DNA of 64,000 nucleotides. Origin: Dyadobacter sp. 3J3 (GTDB taxonomy: Bacteria; Bacteroidota; Bacteroidia; Cytophagales; Spirosomataceae). Shown in pieces: positions 7,983 to 17,297 of this stretch. Numbering within the stretch: position 1 is the stretch's first letter; every line of letters begins with the position of its first letter. Both the position numbers and the translations under genes were made by a program. Where the stretch lies: assembly GCF_009801115.1 (NCBI RefSeq), contig NZ_VTOL01000013.1, forward strand, positions 1-64,000, given 5' to 3'. Under the pieces are notes generated by a model. That model had not been told where the DNA came from. It was given only the letters and a program-made list of their open reading frames with translations, and did not search any database.

Positions 7983-8966
7983 TCAGGCTTCCTCTTTGGC
8001 TGCAAGCTTTAATTTTTTGAGAGTCTTTTTCAGGCTTTTCATGCCTTGCAGCGGATTATAGTGGTTACTATTGCTAACATAATAACCGGTTCCGTCGTAA
8101 ATTCTTTTATTCGGATGTGCCTTACATTCTGCTGAACATGCTCCTTCCATATCCTCACCACATTTGTGGCAAACGGGCACATGCGTGTTGCATTCCGCAT
8201 TTGCGCAGTTAATCATCCGGTCGCATGGATCGTTACAAATGTGGCATTTTGAAATAACGGTCGGGTTCACCTGATTTACGTCAACGGTAATCCGGTTGTC
8301 AAAAACATAACATTTGCCGTCAAAATCTTCACCGCCTTCTTCCAGTCCATAACGGATTATTCCACCGTGAAGCTGGTAAACGTCTGTAAATCCTTTGTCA
8401 AGAAGATAGGCACTTGCTTTTTCACACTTGATACCTCCCGTGCAATAAGTGACAATTTTTTTATTTTTTAAATGCTCAATTTCATGAATATGATCTGGCA
8501 ATTCACGCAAATTATGCATATCAAAAGTGATTGCTCCTTTGAATTTGCCTACTTCATGTTCATAATCAGATCGCATATCGACCAGAACCACGTCAGGATC
8601 CTGCATCATGGATTTCAATTCAGAAGGTTCCAGGTGTTTTCCCGTGCGTAAAAGTGGATTCACACCCAGATCAGAATTGACGATCTCGTCCTTTACACGT
8701 ACATGCAACTTCTGAAAAGCAATTTCATCATGATCATCTACCTTGAACTGGACGTCCTTAAATCTTTCGTCCGAACGGACATAGTTCATGTATGCTTCAC
8801 AGTCTTCAGGCGTTCCTGAAACTGTTCCGTTCAGGCCTTCCGGGGCAATGATAATTCTTCCGAGAAGATTGTTTTCAACACAAAATAAATGGTGCTCATC
8901 GCGATACGTTTCCGTATTTTCGATGGGAGCATAATAATAATAGAGTATTACTTGAAAAGGCTTCAT
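7983..8966 (-). CDS. trhO: tRNA uridine(34) hydroxylase, rhodanese-like TrhO
   Basis: 327 residues. TrhO (YceA family) hydroxylates wobble U34 of certain tRNAs to form 5-hydroxyuridine in an oxygen-dependent way. The N-terminal acylphosphatase-like domain (about 1-95) is followed by a rhodanese domain whose catalytic loop YCTGGIKC holds C175. The last 90 residues contain nine cysteines (C241-C281, CHICNDPC...CHKCG), a likely zinc-binding extension common in this family. I took ATG 8966 (MKPFQVILYYYY) because the 24 residues of the longer frame are unlike the family. Confidence 0.9.
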   Translation of the reverse strand: MKPFQVILYYYYAPIENTETYRDEHHLFCVENNLLGRIIIAPEGLNGTVSGTPEDCEAYMNYVRSDERFKDVQFKVDDHDEIAFQKLHVRVKDEIVNSDLGVNPLLRTGKHLEPSELKSMMQDPDVVLVDMRSDYEHEVGKFKGAITFDMHNLRELPDHIHEIEHLKNKKIVTYCTGGIKCEKASAYLLDKGFTDVYQLHGGIIRYGLEEGGEDFDGKCYVFDNRITVDVNQVNPTVISKCHICNDPCDRMINCANAECNTHVPVCHKCGEDMEGACSAECKAHPNKRIYDGTGYYVSNSNHYNPLQGMKSLKKTLKKLKLAAKEEA

Positions 8967-9170
8967 TAATCTAATTTTCAAAGACTGAACGGGAAAGCAG
9001 CGGTTGATAAAAACGGTAACCCTTAAAATCGACTGCAAATATACGAATATCCCAACTTTATCCGAAACGTAAAAAACTAACTTTCGTCAGCCTTTCATTT
9101 AACGTTCAAATCCATATTTTTGTGCCACTTGTTGCACCACTTATTCATTACTTATTAAAATCTTAATTCA

Positions 9171-9785
9171 ATGCACATTGCGATAATCGGGAATATCGGC
9201 GCAGGAAAAACAACGCTGACACAGATGTTAGGAGAACATTATGGCTGGGAAGTTATGTATGAAGCCGTTGAAGGGAATCCTTATCTTGCTGATTTTTATG
9301 AAGATATGGAAAGATGGGCGTTTAATCTGCAAATATTTTTCCTTAACAACCGCTTTGCTCAGGTTCAGACGATTCGGTCTACAACCTATGCCACAATCAT
9401 TCAGGACAGGACGATTTATGAAGATGCTTTTGTTTTTGCACGTAATTTGTATGACTCGAAAATTATGACGGAACGTGATTATAAAAGTTATTTATTATTA
9501 TTTGAATCGATCATGAAGACAGTTTCCCAACCGGATCTGTTAATATATCTCAAAGCGGATATTCCAAAGCTCATTTCGCAGATAAAAAAAAGAGGACGGG
9601 AATTTGAAGCAGATATTTCAGAAGAATACCTGACGAATCTGAACCGGTATTATGAAGATTTCAGTCAAAATTATGACCACGGGCGGTTACTCACCATTGA
9701 CGTAAATAATATGAATTTTGCTTCTAATCCTGAGGATTTCAACACCATTATTTCAGCATTGAACAAGGAATTATTCTATGTTTAA
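9171..9785 (+). CDS. Deoxynucleoside kinase (dCK/dGK family)
   Basis: 204 residues. Phosphorylates a deoxynucleoside for dNTP salvage. The P-loop GNIGAGKTT is at residues 7-15, ERWAFNLQIFFLNNRF forms the nucleoside pocket helix, and QDRTIYEDAFVFA contains the DR(S/T) motif with the catalytic pair. A LID-like basic stretch KKRGREFE follows. Specificity (dA/dG/dC) cannot be read by eye. A Bacteroidota -7-like box TATTTTTG lies at 9115-9122, but I see no good -33 partner. Confidence 0.9.
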   Translation: MHIAIIGNIGAGKTTLTQMLGEHYGWEVMYEAVEGNPYLADFYEDMERWAFNLQIFFLNNRFAQVQTIRSTTYATIIQDRTIYEDAFVFARNLYDSKIMTERDYKSYLLLFESIMKTVSQPDLLIYLKADIPKLISQIKKRGREFEADISEEYLTNLNRYYEDFSQNYDHGRLLTIDVNNMNFASNPEDFNTIISALNKELFYV

Positions 9786-9796
9786 AAACTTTAAGA

Positions 9797-9836
9797 GCTA
9801 ACAGGATTTGACTCATTTTTGATTCTTCCTGTTAGC
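9797..9836. terminator. Bidirectional hairpin terminator
   Basis: GCTAACAGGA (9797-9806) pairs with TCCTGTTAGC (9827-9836). Outer TTAAGA/TCTTAA words can extend it. It lies between convergent genes, the kinase (+) and a hypothetical gene (-). Confidence 0.75.
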
Positions 9837-9844
9837 ATTTGATC

Positions 9845-10198
9845 TTAAAAGCGGTCGGTTATTACTAATCCTCTTGCTACAATAGCGATCAGATCTTTTG
9901 AAGAAGTTGCTTTTTCCAGATCAGATTTCATGGATAAAAATTCAAACTTCTCTTTTTTGTCAAGACTCATTTTAAGGAATTTACTGATAGCTTTTGCTAT
10001 GTAGCCTTTTACTTTATCGAGTTGTTTTACGTTTGAAGAAACCAGTTTGCTCAAATCTTTCCCTTCTTCAATATCGATCAAATTGGCCATCTGAATGCCG
10101 TGTTCGCCATTTTTTCCTTCCGAAGTTACATTTTTGAAAGCCCGGCGGATAAATGTTTCGTAGTCGTAGGCGTCGTTGTAAGCGTTGTCGTTTGTCAT
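9845..10198 (-). CDS. Conserved-looking small protein of unknown function
   Basis: 117 residues, not recognised. No signal peptide or membrane segment. Residues 1-20 are acidic and Asn/Tyr-rich (DNAYNDAYDYE). The rest is predicted helical, rich in Lys and Glu, with a hydrophobic end IVARGLVITDRF. Codon use looks like the neighbours and a terminator serves its 3' end, so I regard it as a real cytoplasmic protein. No function is proposed. Confidence 0.65.
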   Translation of the reverse strand: MTNDNAYNDAYDYETFIRRAFKNVTSEGKNGEHGIQMANLIDIEEGKDLSKLVSSNVKQLDKVKGYIAKAISKFLKMSLDKKEKFEFLSMKSDLEKATSSKDLIAIVARGLVITDRF

Positions 10199-10287
10199 TA
10201 TTCTTCTTAATTTTACCGCAAAGTACGGTTTTGCCGTTTCGTTACAATTTTATTATCCCTGATAATTTATTATTTGGATGTTCCTTA

Positions 10288-10962
10288 TTATGAAATCGCA
10301 ATTTTTGATGGGCCTGATTCGGTTATAATTTCACCCACTTCACCCATAGCTGATTCAATAAATATTCTCGACCAGAAACTTTGCGCTTTTTGATTCGTAG
10401 GAAACCAGTTTCTGTTTTCATTCACAAGGATAAGCAGTCCTTCTTCATTCCCTACAGCGGTGAAATTTTCCTGAGCAGGTTGTTTGTGAAATATGGACAG
10501 CTTATGTTTTCCTGAAATTGTGTTTGTAAGCGCCGGAACGTCATCCGTTACAATTCCTATTTCACTGACAGAAATAATGGATGAGGAATCAAATGTTTTC
10601 TCAGACTTATTGTCAAGATCAAAACGGCAAATTAATTCGAGTAAGTTTCCATTGTTGTCATAGAAGTAAATCGATTTTGCATTCCATAATTTTATATCTG
10701 CAATGTTACTTTCAGCCGTTACCGGAACTTTGGTAGAAAGCCATTCTATTGCTTCTTCGAGTTTATTATTTGGGATATCAAAGGCCAGATGATATACAGG
10801 TTCAGGAATCTGGGAAAGGATAAATTTTAAATGGGTAGTTCCGATGAAAAATGAAAGCTCATTTTCCATTTTTCGACTTACAGCTCTTCCTAAAAAGGCG
10901 TTGTAAAAAGTCTCAGTTCTATCCAGATTGTTAGTGAGCAGATGTAATTCCTTTATTTTCAT
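10288..10962 (-). CDS. VOC (glyoxalase/dioxygenase) superfamily protein
   Basis: 224 residues with two beta-alpha-beta-beta-beta halves. The first (ELHLLTNNLDRTETFYNAFLG...LAFDIPNNKL) matches a VOC N-half; the second starts near SEIGIVTDDVPALTNTI. The arrangement resembles extradiol dioxygenase/CatE-like or glyoxalase-like proteins, but the metal ligands are not obvious, so no reaction is assigned. I start at ATG 10962 (MKIKELHLLT). The open frame reaches back to 11085, but that part overlaps a sensor-kinase remnant on the other strand and is not family-like. Confidence 0.75.
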   Translation of the reverse strand: MKIKELHLLTNNLDRTETFYNAFLGRAVSRKMENELSFFIGTTHLKFILSQIPEPVYHLAFDIPNNKLEEAIEWLSTKVPVTAESNIADIKLWNAKSIYFYDNNGNLLELICRFDLDNKSEKTFDSSSIISVSEIGIVTDDVPALTNTISGKHKLSIFHKQPAQENFTAVGNEEGLLILVNENRNWFPTNQKAQSFWSRIFIESAMGEVGEIITESGPSKIAIS

Positions 10963-11039
10963 TACAGTACTGAATTTAAATAATTTCGAGCAAAGGCTCT
11001 TACTATTTAAAAGAAACTGTAAAGGAATATAGTTCCTAA

Positions 11040-11213
11040 ATATTTCGACAAGTTTACTCAAAATTGCCTGATGACAAAATGCCAAAAGGCCGTGGTACTG
11101 GTTTGTCTTATTGTCGTAAAATAATCCGTAATCATAATGGAATTATAATGGCACAATCGGATTCAGGAAAGGGTACGCGTTTTAGGATTGTACTACCAGT
11201 TTCCAGAGGTTAG
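11040..11213 (+). pseudogene. Stump of a sensor histidine kinase (C-terminal HATPase_c end)
   Basis: Between a stop at 11037 and TAG at 11211 there is a 57-codon frame reading ...KGRGTGLSYCRKIIRNHNGI followed by SDSGKGTRFRIVLPV. This is the G2 box and last beta strands of a histidine-kinase ATPase domain. The dimerisation/phosphoacceptor part, the N and F boxes and any sensor domain are absent. It is a remnant left by deletion, sandwiched between VOC and TonB-receptor genes on the other strand. Confidence 0.75.
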
Positions 11214-11253
11214 GATATTCCCCTGATTTTCAAAAGATGACATTGTTCAAAAA

Positions 11254-13512
11254 TTAGAAAAAAATCGTCCAGCTCAATCTGGCGAAAAACGGTGTTCCTG
11301 GTGTAAAATGAATTTCTTCAACAGGTGTTGTTTCATTTTTCAATCTGCTTTCGGTTGCAAACTGCGTTTCTTTCCATTTTGTATTTAAAATGTTTTGAAT
11401 GGATAGCCCAATGTTATATTTGGGTTTGGTATAATTCAATTGTAAATCTCCGACAACATATCCTTTGGCTACAATAGAATTGTCTTCATTCGCAGCCCTG
11501 TTTGCCATATAACGATATCGCAATGATCCATTAAGTCCATTTTTCATTTGTAATGACAATCCTCCTGTTGAAGAGAAAAGAGGTGCGAGAGGCAAATAAT
11601 TCATGCCAGTAGCTTCACCGATTGCCCGTGGTTTGGCAGAACTCACATCCACATCAGCATACAAAATATCGGTCAGCTGATATCGGATGGATACATCAAT
11701 TCCCTTTCTTTTTGACTTTCCGCTCGGTTCAATGACGCCTGCGTCACCAACGTATACAAACTCCTGTTGAAGCCACAAATACCAGGCCGCTGCATTGATA
11801 AGCATTTTTGGAAATGGCTTCAAAATAATTCCAAGATCCGATCCATAAGCAGCAGGTAAAATCTGCTTTCCACCCTGTGGAACCACTACACGGGTATCAT
11901 TGGAATGAAATCCTTTTCCCGAATTGAGATAGAGCTGCAAACGTGGGTTAAAGGTGTAATAAAAATTCAGTTTTGGAGAAACAATGGCATCACTTGCATG
12001 TTTTGTGTTGACGGGCTGTGCAAGCAAATCTTTATACTGGTTGTGGAAATAATCAATTCGGACTCCGGCATTGATCGTGAATTGGTCTGTTACCTGCACT
12101 AATTCATCTGCATAAATACCAGCATTTAGTTCATTCACATCGCCCAGCTGATATCTTTCAAGCGTTACAGATCTGTCTTTTGTATGAGATAATTCTGTTT
12201 TGTTTGTTAAATCATGACGGAACTGCGCGCCGACTGTTGTTGTAAACCTGGTTTTTCCGACATAGGTTTCCTTTGAAATACTTCCATTATATCCATACAA
12301 ATTACGTTTTTCCTTTTGACGGATCTGGTCACCGTTGATAGAATCCTGTAAGAAAAATGTAAAATTGGAATATAATTCAAAATTATAATTGCTGTAAAAA
12401 ACCTGATTTTTGATGACGAAATTCCTGGGAGTAACGGTTACAAATTGGGCATTGAAATTGGTACGGCTGGTTTCGCCACCTTCTGAAGGATCGATGGAAC
12501 CATAAAAACCAATAAGCCCTGATTCGTAGGCGCGATCTGGAATTTGTCCGGAATGGTTCCATTTGCTGTAAAAGGTTGACCCTGTCAGCGTCAGATTTGT
12601 ATTGGCTCCAATATGTCCGTGGTATTTCCCGACGATATTCAGTCGGTTAAAATGCTGAGGATTATCGAAGTAGGAGTTTGTGAAAGAATATTCGGAAGCA
12701 ATGTAGGCCGACTGGTTTTTATTCCTTCCTTTTTGGCCTAACAGATCAATACCCGCCACGGCACGGTAAGAATCATATTGTCCGGCTTCCAGTTTAACAA
12801 AGGAATGGTCCAAAGCATCTTTTGTTCTGAAATCCACCCAGCCAGCGGTTGTGAAGTTTCCTTTTTCAGCATTGTATGGTCCTTTTTTGAAATCGACACC
12901 TTTCACAAGTTCCGGTATCACAAAATGCAGATCCGCATAACCTTGTCCGTGTGCGTGCGAAACCATATTAACAGGCATTCCATCGACAGTCAGGCGAATA
13001 TCGGTACCATGATCAAGATCAAAACCACGAAGAAAAATTTGTTCAGCCTTCCCGCCACCAGCATGTTGTCCGATAAAAAGTCCGGGTACCATCCTCAGGA
13101 TTTCCTGCGAATTGGTGATCGGCCTGAGCTTGATATCCATACTGCTGATGAGCTGTTGATCATGCGCGCGTTCCGAAGAAATAACCACTTCACTTAACTC
13201 AATATTGGTATTTGAAAGTGAAGTTTTGATAAATGACGTTAAGTTATCGGCAACTATTATTTCTATGATCTGAGAGCTGAAACCTACGTGAGAAAGTTCT
13301 ATTTTGTATTTTGACGCCACCAGATCTTCAAATTTGTATTGTCCCAAATCATTGGTCACGCAAACTTTACCCTGGTTGGAAAGCTGCACATTCACGCCTT
13401 TCAAAGGAAGATTGGTAGTGATGTCATACACAGTACCAGAAATATTTCCAAGGTGCGCGAATGCACTCAGACTTACCAGCAAAAAGAGTAAAGAAAATAG
13501 ATATTTTTTCAT
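11254..13512 (-). CDS. TonB-dependent outer-membrane receptor
   Basis: 752 residues. A signal peptide (1-19) is followed by a CarboxypepD_reg-like domain (about 22-105), a plug (about 110-225) and a 22-strand barrel ending in SWTIFF with the terminal Phe used for barrel assembly. The plug contains GQHAGGGKAEQIFLRGFDLD and VSHAHGQGYADLHF (H186, H188), a signature of a receptor subfamily also found outside Bacteroidota; no SusD partner follows, so glycan import is unlikely. It lies 54 bp downstream of a TPR lipoprotein gene and in the same orientation as two DUF4331 genes. A metal, cofactor or other small ligand is more likely, but the substrate is unknown. Confidence 0.88.
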   Translation of the reverse strand: MKKYLFSLLFLLVSLSAFAHLGNISGTVYDITTNLPLKGVNVQLSNQGKVCVTNDLGQYKFEDLVASKYKIELSHVGFSSQIIEIIVADNLTSFIKTSLSNTNIELSEVVISSERAHDQQLISSMDIKLRPITNSQEILRMVPGLFIGQHAGGGKAEQIFLRGFDLDHGTDIRLTVDGMPVNMVSHAHGQGYADLHFVIPELVKGVDFKKGPYNAEKGNFTTAGWVDFRTKDALDHSFVKLEAGQYDSYRAVAGIDLLGQKGRNKNQSAYIASEYSFTNSYFDNPQHFNRLNIVGKYHGHIGANTNLTLTGSTFYSKWNHSGQIPDRAYESGLIGFYGSIDPSEGGETSRTNFNAQFVTVTPRNFVIKNQVFYSNYNFELYSNFTFFLQDSINGDQIRQKEKRNLYGYNGSISKETYVGKTRFTTTVGAQFRHDLTNKTELSHTKDRSVTLERYQLGDVNELNAGIYADELVQVTDQFTINAGVRIDYFHNQYKDLLAQPVNTKHASDAIVSPKLNFYYTFNPRLQLYLNSGKGFHSNDTRVVVPQGGKQILPAAYGSDLGIILKPFPKMLINAAAWYLWLQQEFVYVGDAGVIEPSGKSKRKGIDVSIRYQLTDILYADVDVSSAKPRAIGEATGMNYLPLAPLFSSTGGLSLQMKNGLNGSLRYRYMANRAANEDNSIVAKGYVVGDLQLNYTKPKYNIGLSIQNILNTKWKETQFATESRLKNETTPVEEIHFTPGTPFFARLSWTIFF

Positions 13513-13566
13513 AAGTTTTGAGTTAACGCAATTTTAGGTGAGGGGCAAATATTCTTTAATCCAGTC

Positions 13567-14856
13567 TTAGAAAACAAATTTTGGATTCACTTTCTTTGCC
13601 TGTGCAATCAGCTTATTTCCTGATTCTTTATTACCCATGGCCAGTTCAATGTTGCTTGCTATTTGCAGTATTTCAGGGTCTTTACTACCAGTACTCATCG
13701 CAATATCAATGTGTTGTTTTGCTTTTGCCGTATTTTTTTCAAGGAAATAAACTTTGGCCAAAGCGTGATTTACATCAATATTCTGAGGACGTCTTGAATA
13801 TTCCTTTAATCCGTAAACCAGGGCAGAATCAAGTTGGGCAGTTTTTGTAAATAATTTGCAAAGTTCAAGATCAACGGTATGTCCTGAACGAGCATCTTCA
13901 CCCAGCATTTTTACAACGTCAGCATACTTTTGCTTCGCTTTCGGCGCATTTCCCTGAAGAGCATAAATATCAGCCATTTCTTCATGGAAAGAGAATTCAG
14001 GCATTATTTTGGCTGCTTTTTCAAGCTCTGTCAAAGCCTTGTCATATTCTTTTCTGGCCTTGTAAATCTGGGCTTGTCCGCGTAGTGCAAAGGCGTAACT
14101 TGGGCGCATAGCGAGAATTTGCTGATACTGGATTTCTGCTTCTTTTAACTGGCCCGTTGTTTCATATAAATGTCCAAGCGTATTTTTGCTCCAGCATTGT
14201 GGTTCCGATCCGGGTAAGCCTGCTTGTACCGCCAGCTGCATGGCAGCGATGGATCCAGGATAGTTGCCATAAATTTCACGCAGGTAAGATGCACGGGAAT
14301 AAGATTCCAGCGAAGGTTTCAGCTCCTGCATTTTATCAGACATTAATACGGCTTCTTTATAATTTCCAAGTTCAACATTAGCATCAACCAAAACCCCGTA
14401 AACATAAGCGTTGCTGGGATTGATCTGACGGGCTTTTTCTGCCAGGTCTCTTGCTTCTGAAAACTGGTGCTGTGACATTTTTACCGATGATTTGAAGGTA
14501 AGTGCTTCAAAGTTTTTAGGGTCCATTGAAAGTACACCATTCAGTATTTTAAGTACAGCTGGGTAATAGTAAGGGTGCTCTCCGGTAATTCTTGCCTCTG
14601 AAAGATAGATGACAACAACTTGCAGACGTGACTTGATATCACTTGGGTTATCCTTTATTTTTTTCTTCAACTCATCGACCTTCTCTTTTGTCTTTGGCCA
14701 TTCAACAGCGTTGGATAATTCGCCGTGACGTTCGTACAATGGAGGAATTTCCATGCTCACCTGATTACTTTCAGTGCTTTCAGTTTTCTTTTTTTCTGTA
14801 CAGCTAAACTGGACAAATAACAGTGTGGATATGAATAGTGTAAAAAGAGCTTTCAT
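13567..14856 (-). CDS. TPR-repeat lipoprotein
   Basis: 429 residues. Lipoprotein signal with the modified Cys at about C19 (FVQFSC), followed by a charged linker. From about residue 60 on there are tandem 34-residue helical repeats of the TPR type, e.g. NPSNAYVYGVLVDANVELGN, MRPSYAFALRGQAQIYKARK and MPEFSFHEEMADIYALQGN. It probably acts as a protein-binding scaffold at a membrane. Its 3' neighbour, 54 bp away, is the TonB receptor, probably in one transcript. A strong terminator separates it from the DUF4331 genes upstream. Confidence 0.82.
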   Translation of the reverse strand: MKALFTLFISTLLFVQFSCTEKKKTESTESNQVSMEIPPLYERHGELSNAVEWPKTKEKVDELKKKIKDNPSDIKSRLQVVVIYLSEARITGEHPYYYPAVLKILNGVLSMDPKNFEALTFKSSVKMSQHQFSEARDLAEKARQINPSNAYVYGVLVDANVELGNYKEAVLMSDKMQELKPSLESYSRASYLREIYGNYPGSIAAMQLAVQAGLPGSEPQCWSKNTLGHLYETTGQLKEAEIQYQQILAMRPSYAFALRGQAQIYKARKEYDKALTELEKAAKIMPEFSFHEEMADIYALQGNAPKAKQKYADVVKMLGEDARSGHTVDLELCKLFTKTAQLDSALVYGLKEYSRRPQNIDVNHALAKVYFLEKNTAKAKQHIDIAMSTGSKDPEILQIASNIELAMGNKESGNKLIAQAKKVNPKFVF

Positions 14857-14905
14857 GACAGGATATAAGTTTATAAATGGTGAAGGATTCTGGTGTTTTT
14901 AAAAA

Positions 14906-14951
14906 GGCCGGGAATCATAAGATAATTTGATTATCATTCCAATTCCCGGCC
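14906..14951 (-). terminator. Strong rho-independent terminator after the DUF4331 pair
   Basis: Read on the minus strand, GGCCGGGAAT pairs with ATTCCCGGCC. A second internal stem GATAAT/ATTATC is present, and TTTTT follows directly. It ends the DUF4331 transcript 23 bases after the stop and implies a separate promoter, or readthrough control, for the TPR-TonB pair. Confidence 0.85.
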
Positions 14952-14973
14952 AATTCATGTAATATAACTAATT

Positions 14974-17271
14974 CTACCTGCGTAGAATTTTAATCGTGTA
15001 TTTGTCGTCTGGTGTTGAAACACGAAGGAAGTAAATTCCCGGCTGGTTACCCAGTTTCACAGCACGGCGTTCTGTTGTATTGGCATTACCAATAACCTGC
15101 TGGCCAATAACCACCCCCGAATTATTAGCAAGATCAAGTTGTACTCTTTTTCCAAGAGCACCTTTTACTTCAATCACTACTTCTTCGTTGGTCGTTGGAT
15201 TTCCCATGATAACGGCAGATAAAGGAACCACTTTTTCTCCGTTTTCAGGAACACCCATACGGGCAGCTTTACATGGCGCACGGAATTCAAATTCCAGGGA
15301 AACTTCCGAAGCAGGCTCGTTCACATAACGCGCTTTTGCATACAGTTTACTTCTGCTGTTGGCATCTTTAAAAAGTTCGGATTCGATCATTCTGTCAACC
15401 GAAGTTCCCCATTGCCCGTTTACAACGCCAGCTGCTGAGTATTCAACAGTTTTTGTTTTGTCGCCACCTGTGCGTCCAAATGTGAAACCGCCTGTCGTAC
15501 AGTTAAGATTCGATATGGTAATAGCAAGTGCTTCCGGCATTTCAGAATCCTGTCCTTCGTAGCTGTTGCCACGGAAACCCGGCCATGGATTTTGAAGGTA
15601 TGGGAAAGTCGTTTTAAGCGTAGTATCGTTTTTGGTAACACCAGCATTAAAACTCAAAACACTCACAAGGTTAGGTGTTACAGGGCTCGCTGTTACACTC
15701 GGAACGTAATCGTCATACCAAAGTCCAATAGCTGCAAGAACAACACCACCCACAGCTTGTAATTCAATCGTTGTAACATCATCTTCCAAACGACGACCAT
15801 TTGGGAAACCGTCCATATTCGGGATAAATTGAAGATCTGTCGTTTTGTTATAAGTCGCATCCGTTAATCCAAGTGCAGCCGCCTGAACAAGTCCCAATGA
15901 ACTAAATTTAGGATCGTCACGTGGCGTTGCTGGCACAGCCATATTCAGACGAAGCCAGTCACCCAAGGTAGGCAGGAAGTTATTGATGAATGGTTTTCCA
16001 GGGGCAAGCGGATTTCCGTTTTTACCTGTTGCCAATTGGTAAGGAGGCAAATTAGGAACACCCGTGTAGAATATAGGCAGAATGTCAACTGCGCGTGGAC
16101 TCATGGCATCAGGAAGCAAAACTTTTCCAAAAGCTGCTTCTGATAATGCAGTACCATCCAGTGCAGCTGTTCCTTTCAAACTAAACAAACCAGCTTTTCC
16201 ATTACGGAAATCAAATGCACCAAGCGATTTAGTCTGAATACGCAAAGGAGCAAGGCCTGGAACCGCAGTACCGAACGCAGAATCGTCCATATAAAGTGCC
16301 AATTCCGGGTTTGTGAAATACTTGGCAAATTGCAGATCGTTATCTGGCGTCGTTGCGTTCCATCTGTCTTTCATGCCAACCGGAATAACTGCTTCGTTGG
16401 TAAGCGGCATGCCAAGACGCGAAACTTGTACCCAGTCTCCATCATATCCTACATCACTTCCACCGTAAAGTGTTGTGATTTTTTTGCGGCTTGATGACGC
16501 ATAAACTCCAATGACATAATCAGGGTCAAGAATATTGGATGCCATAGCCACAGCTTTATGACCTTTTTGCAGCGTTGCCACAGGAACTTCAATGACAATG
16601 GAATGACAGTTGAATTTGGCTACTCCATCTTTTCCGCTTCCGGCACGAATATTACCCAGGTCAAAAATTCCACCCAAATCTACGAAAAACGGATCGTCCA
16701 CAGGGCCGCAGAATATTTTTTCTCCTGTGCTGGCTGTCATAATAGATTTTTTTACCAAAGCATCATAACCTGCGCCAAGTCCTACTGTTTTGTTATCAAT
16801 CGAGCGTGGGCCGATGTGTGGCGGAGGTACTGAACCTTCTGAAATAATAGTTTCAAAAGATTTTCCGCCATCCATACTACGTTCGCACATGTAGGTTGTT
16901 TTCAAGTTTTCTTTTCCAAGACGGATGAGGAAAAATGTTGTAGGATCCTCATTCTTTTTCATGAACGTAAAACGGTAAACGATATCCGCACCCGGTGTGG
17001 CAGCGTTATTGTCAACATGCACTTCATACCTGATATTTTCTCCGAATGAATACCAGTTTGGTCCACCGGCAGGGTGTTCAAACGGAATATAATTCGCTAC
17101 AAGTACAATGTTTTCTTTGTCAACAGGGCTTTTAAACGCATAAACATCCGTGTTATCAGCCAGGGGATCATTTGAAATGAGCGGCGCTTCACGATGTGAG
17201 GAAGCCTGAGATTGGTAGGGCTGCAGGCACAAGGCCGCCACAAACCCTATCAGATATAGAATATTTTTCAT
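14974..17271 (-). CDS. DUF4331 protein with T9SS type A sorting tail
   Basis: 765 residues. Signal peptide (about 1-23), then the DUF4331 body starting with the family hallmark SSHREAPLISNDPLADNTD. Blocks such as SRLGMPLTNEAVIPVGMKD and NGRRLEDDVTTIELQAVGGV are shared almost word for word with the next gene. From about residue 570 there is an extra region absent from the paralog, ending in a T9SS type A C-terminal domain (GIYFLRVSTPDDKYTIKILRR region). It is therefore likely secreted and surface-attached. DUF4331 has no established function. It starts 26 bp after the paralog's stop, so the pair is an operon closed by the terminator at 14906-14951. Confidence 0.87.
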   Translation of the reverse strand: MKNILYLIGFVAALCLQPYQSQASSHREAPLISNDPLADNTDVYAFKSPVDKENIVLVANYIPFEHPAGGPNWYSFGENIRYEVHVDNNAATPGADIVYRFTFMKKNEDPTTFFLIRLGKENLKTTYMCERSMDGGKSFETIISEGSVPPPHIGPRSIDNKTVGLGAGYDALVKKSIMTASTGEKIFCGPVDDPFFVDLGGIFDLGNIRAGSGKDGVAKFNCHSIVIEVPVATLQKGHKAVAMASNILDPDYVIGVYASSSRKKITTLYGGSDVGYDGDWVQVSRLGMPLTNEAVIPVGMKDRWNATTPDNDLQFAKYFTNPELALYMDDSAFGTAVPGLAPLRIQTKSLGAFDFRNGKAGLFSLKGTAALDGTALSEAAFGKVLLPDAMSPRAVDILPIFYTGVPNLPPYQLATGKNGNPLAPGKPFINNFLPTLGDWLRLNMAVPATPRDDPKFSSLGLVQAAALGLTDATYNKTTDLQFIPNMDGFPNGRRLEDDVTTIELQAVGGVVLAAIGLWYDDYVPSVTASPVTPNLVSVLSFNAGVTKNDTTLKTTFPYLQNPWPGFRGNSYEGQDSEMPEALAITISNLNCTTGGFTFGRTGGDKTKTVEYSAAGVVNGQWGTSVDRMIESELFKDANSRSKLYAKARYVNEPASEVSLEFEFRAPCKAARMGVPENGEKVVPLSAVIMGNPTTNEEVVIEVKGALGKRVQLDLANNSGVVIGQQVIGNANTTERRAVKLGNQPGIYFLRVSTPDDKYTIKILRR

Positions 17272-17297
17272 TTGAATCTTTTTTAGATTGTTGTTGA

